Shown piece after piece: positions 59,844 to 60,919 of a DNA stretch of 60,919 nt. Numbering within the stretch: position 1 is the stretch's first letter; each line of letters opens with the position of its first letter. This stretch comes from Nitrosomonas sp. Nm84. GTDB taxonomy: Bacteria > Pseudomonadota > Gammaproteobacteria > Burkholderiales > Nitrosomonadaceae. The notes below the pieces were generated by a model. That model saw only the letters and a program-made list of their open reading frames with translations, was not told the DNA's origin and made no database searches. Location: positions 1 through 60,919 of the forward strand of contig NZ_QJJP01000022.1 of assembly GCF_003201565.1 (NCBI RefSeq), in the 5' to 3' direction. A program made the translations under genes and the position numbers.

Positions 59844-60041
59844 ATGAATATAACTTCTTCGTTGATAAAACCCATTACATTTAATTTCTTTCCCTTCCCT
59901 CAATATTTCATAGTTGAAAAACTTGTATCAAGTTTGAGCGCTATGACTTGGTTGGTTTCTAATCAACCTCAGGAAAATATTAATCCTATCATTGCCATTT
60001 CTACACCGCCTCCCCAGAGAATAAAAGCAGTTAAGAAATAA
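59844..60041 (+). CDS. 65-residue hypothetical protein downstream of alpA-like gene
   Basis: An ATG at 59844 has AGAGGTG 5 nt upstream and lies 11 nt after the AlpA-like stop, so co-expression is likely. The product has a hydrophobic, Phe/Pro-rich start (LIKPITFNFFPFPQYFIVEK) and a Pro-rich basic end (TPPPQRIKAVKK). No family recognised. Confidence 0.45.
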   Translation: MNITSSLIKPITFNFFPFPQYFIVEKLVSSLSAMTWLVSNQPQENINPIIAISTPPPQRIKAVKK

Positions 60042-60240
60042 AACCAATAAGCAACAATCTAAATACATTGATTTAGGCATCCAAGGGATGAATCATGTAT
60101 TTGGACATCAATACTATTTCTTTTTCTTAATGGATCTCAGATAGCAACCTGGATTTACGAAGCGAAAGAAATGAAATGTGACCATGTTTAACTCTTCAAC
60201 CACATGGTTTATTTATCTATTAATAAGAATAAGACAATGA

Positions 60241-60369
60241 ATGATTAATATAGAAATAACAAAAGTAACACTTAGAGAATGGATAGAAGAGCTTACTCAA
60301 TATAATTCACTTATGCTAACCATTAGCGAACCTCATGCAAGAATTAGAATCATTACAAAACATATTTAA
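60241..60369 (+). CDS. 42-codon ORF overlapping the truncated DUF262 gene
   Basis: ATG 60241 to TAA 60369 encodes a 42-residue frame (MINIEITKVTLREWIEELTQ onward) whose last 35 nt overlap the start of the DUF262 gene in another frame. The first half looks like an amphipathic helix. There is no strong ribosome-binding site. It may be a real small gene or the end of a larger decayed one. Confidence 0.3.
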   Translation: MINIEITKVTLREWIEELTQYNSLMLTISEPHARIRIITKHI

Positions 60370-60841
60370 GGACAGAATTTTCAAAATCCCAGACTACCAA
60401 CGAAGGTATGCATGGACAATAAGACAGCTAAAAGATTTTTGGGAGGATGTTGTAAATCTGCCGTCAGATAGATACCACTACACAGGACTTCTATCTCTGA
60501 AAAAATTGGACAAACAAACTTGGTCTGTATGGAATGATGAGAAATGGTTAATAGAAGATAGAGGATATAAGCCATTCCATATTGTTGATGGACAACAACG
60601 ATTGACAACCTTTGTAATTTTCATTCAAGCTATTTCAGAACTACTCAAAGGATTACCAGAAAATTCAAAGAAAAAAGAGGACGAGATCTATCTTGGTTCA
60701 TTTAGTCTAAAGACTATCAAAGAATCATACCTTGTAATCGAAAAACCACCACGATTCATTATTAGGTCCTATAAATTCGGTTACGAAACAGATAATCCGA
60801 GTTTTAAATTTCTAAGACACAGGATGTTGATACCGGTTTAA
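60335..60841 (+). pseudogene. DUF262 nuclease gene truncated by an IS21-like element
   Basis: The first about 163 codons encode a DUF262 N-terminus: IPDYQRRYAWTIRQLKDFWE, the VDGQQRLTT active motif at about 84-92, and YKFGYETDNPSFKFLRH. It is a clear paralogue of the protein at 38394-40532, matching along its whole length up to the NPSFxFLRH block. There the sequence changes abruptly to the end of an insertion sequence (60825), and the frame ends five codons later (MLIPV, stop at 60839-60841). The C-terminal HNH domain is missing from the window. Confidence 0.8.
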
Positions 60842-60919
60842 AATTGACCACCCATTACGGTTGAAAAATGACCAGGGGGAAACAGAGCGCAGGATACTAC
60901 GCTACTGTGGATAAGTGGA
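60825..60919. mobile_element. Left end of an IS21-like insertion sequence, partial
   Basis: From TGTTGATACC at 60825 the sequence has two copies of an 18-bp motif, CCGGTTTAAAATTGACCA (60833-60850) and ACGGTTGAAAAATGACCA (60857-60874), spaced 24 bp apart. Multiple sub-terminal repeats next to a TG... end are characteristic of IS21-family ends, where the IstA transposase binds. The istA/istB genes would lie to the right, outside the window. Confidence 0.6.

Noticed and set aside
1..60919. CRISPR array or rRNA genes
   Set aside because: No regularly spaced direct repeats of CRISPR size and no rRNA-like sequence were seen on either strand.

Overview
The window looks like mobile, horizontally acquired DNA from a betaproteobacterium, most likely a Nitrosomonas-type member of the Nitrosomonadales. 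That placement is an inference from the moderate GC content, the Cus/Cop gene style and the IncP-type trb/korB/kfrB genes; no rRNA, intact tRNA or housekeeping gene is present to fix it. The content is almost wholly accessory: metal resistance, conjugation, phage defence, SOS mutagenesis, toxin-antitoxin pairs and at least one nested integrated element.

Layout. (1) 1-17,000 is a metal-resistance island: the start of an arsenite-permease-like gene (minus), a CDF exporter and a GDCCVxC protein (plus). These are followed by a long minus-strand series: Cu(I) P-type ATPase, HD-GYP protein, and a translationally coupled cusF-cusC-cusB-cusA-methyltransferase-P2-type ATPase operon. Three copies of one small lipoprotein family are scattered through it. 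(2) 17,447-30,367 is an IncP (RP4 Tra2)-like mating-pair module in canonical order trbB-C-D-E-F-G-H-I-J-K-L-N (minus). It is headed by a trbA-like repressor and faces a divergent korB-kfrB pair with a KorB-like palindrome between them. No relaxase, coupling protein or oriT lies in the window.

(3) 30,500-42,050 is a defence island: an AvcD/DcdV-type anti-phage dCTP deaminase with a co-directional 62-codon gene, then a type I restriction operon of unusual composition (hsdM, DUF262-DUF1524 nuclease, second hsdM, hsdS, hsdR), all overlapping or within 3 nt of each other. (4) 42,090-48,000 holds an HU-like gene with an abnormal N-terminus, a HigBA-type pair, an SOS cassette (umuD-like, DEDDh exonuclease fused to GIY-YIG nuclease, umuC), a decayed SRAP/YedK pseudogene, and a DUF4258 plus small-partner pair.

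(5) 48,392-59,074 is an integrative element bounded by identical 45-bp direct repeats that correspond to the 3' part of a Thr-tRNA, from anticodon loop to CCA. It carries a tyrosine integrase, AlpA-like factor, HUH replication protein, RelE/XRE pair, a striking 172-bp nested inverted repeat, and a cargo pair: a 974-aa protein of unknown family and a 663-aa protein resembling a pre-toxin domain joined to a PD-(D/E)xK-like nuclease. Neither repeat has an intact tRNA, and a second degenerate tRNA-like 3' end with integrase-arm-like repeats sits beside the left one, so elements appear stacked at this site. (6) 59,075-60,919 begins another accessory segment: an AlpA-like regulator, small ORFs, and a second DUF262 gene cut by the end of an IS21-like insertion sequence.

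Together the genes form a self-mobilising or mobilisable metal-resistance and defence platform. The trb genes would build the mating pore, KorB/TrbA would set expression, and the cargo protects the host from copper and phage. The best candidates for something not yet described are the 974-aa/663-aa cargo pair, the double-hsdM/DUF262 operon, and the nested inverted repeat near 56.8 kb.
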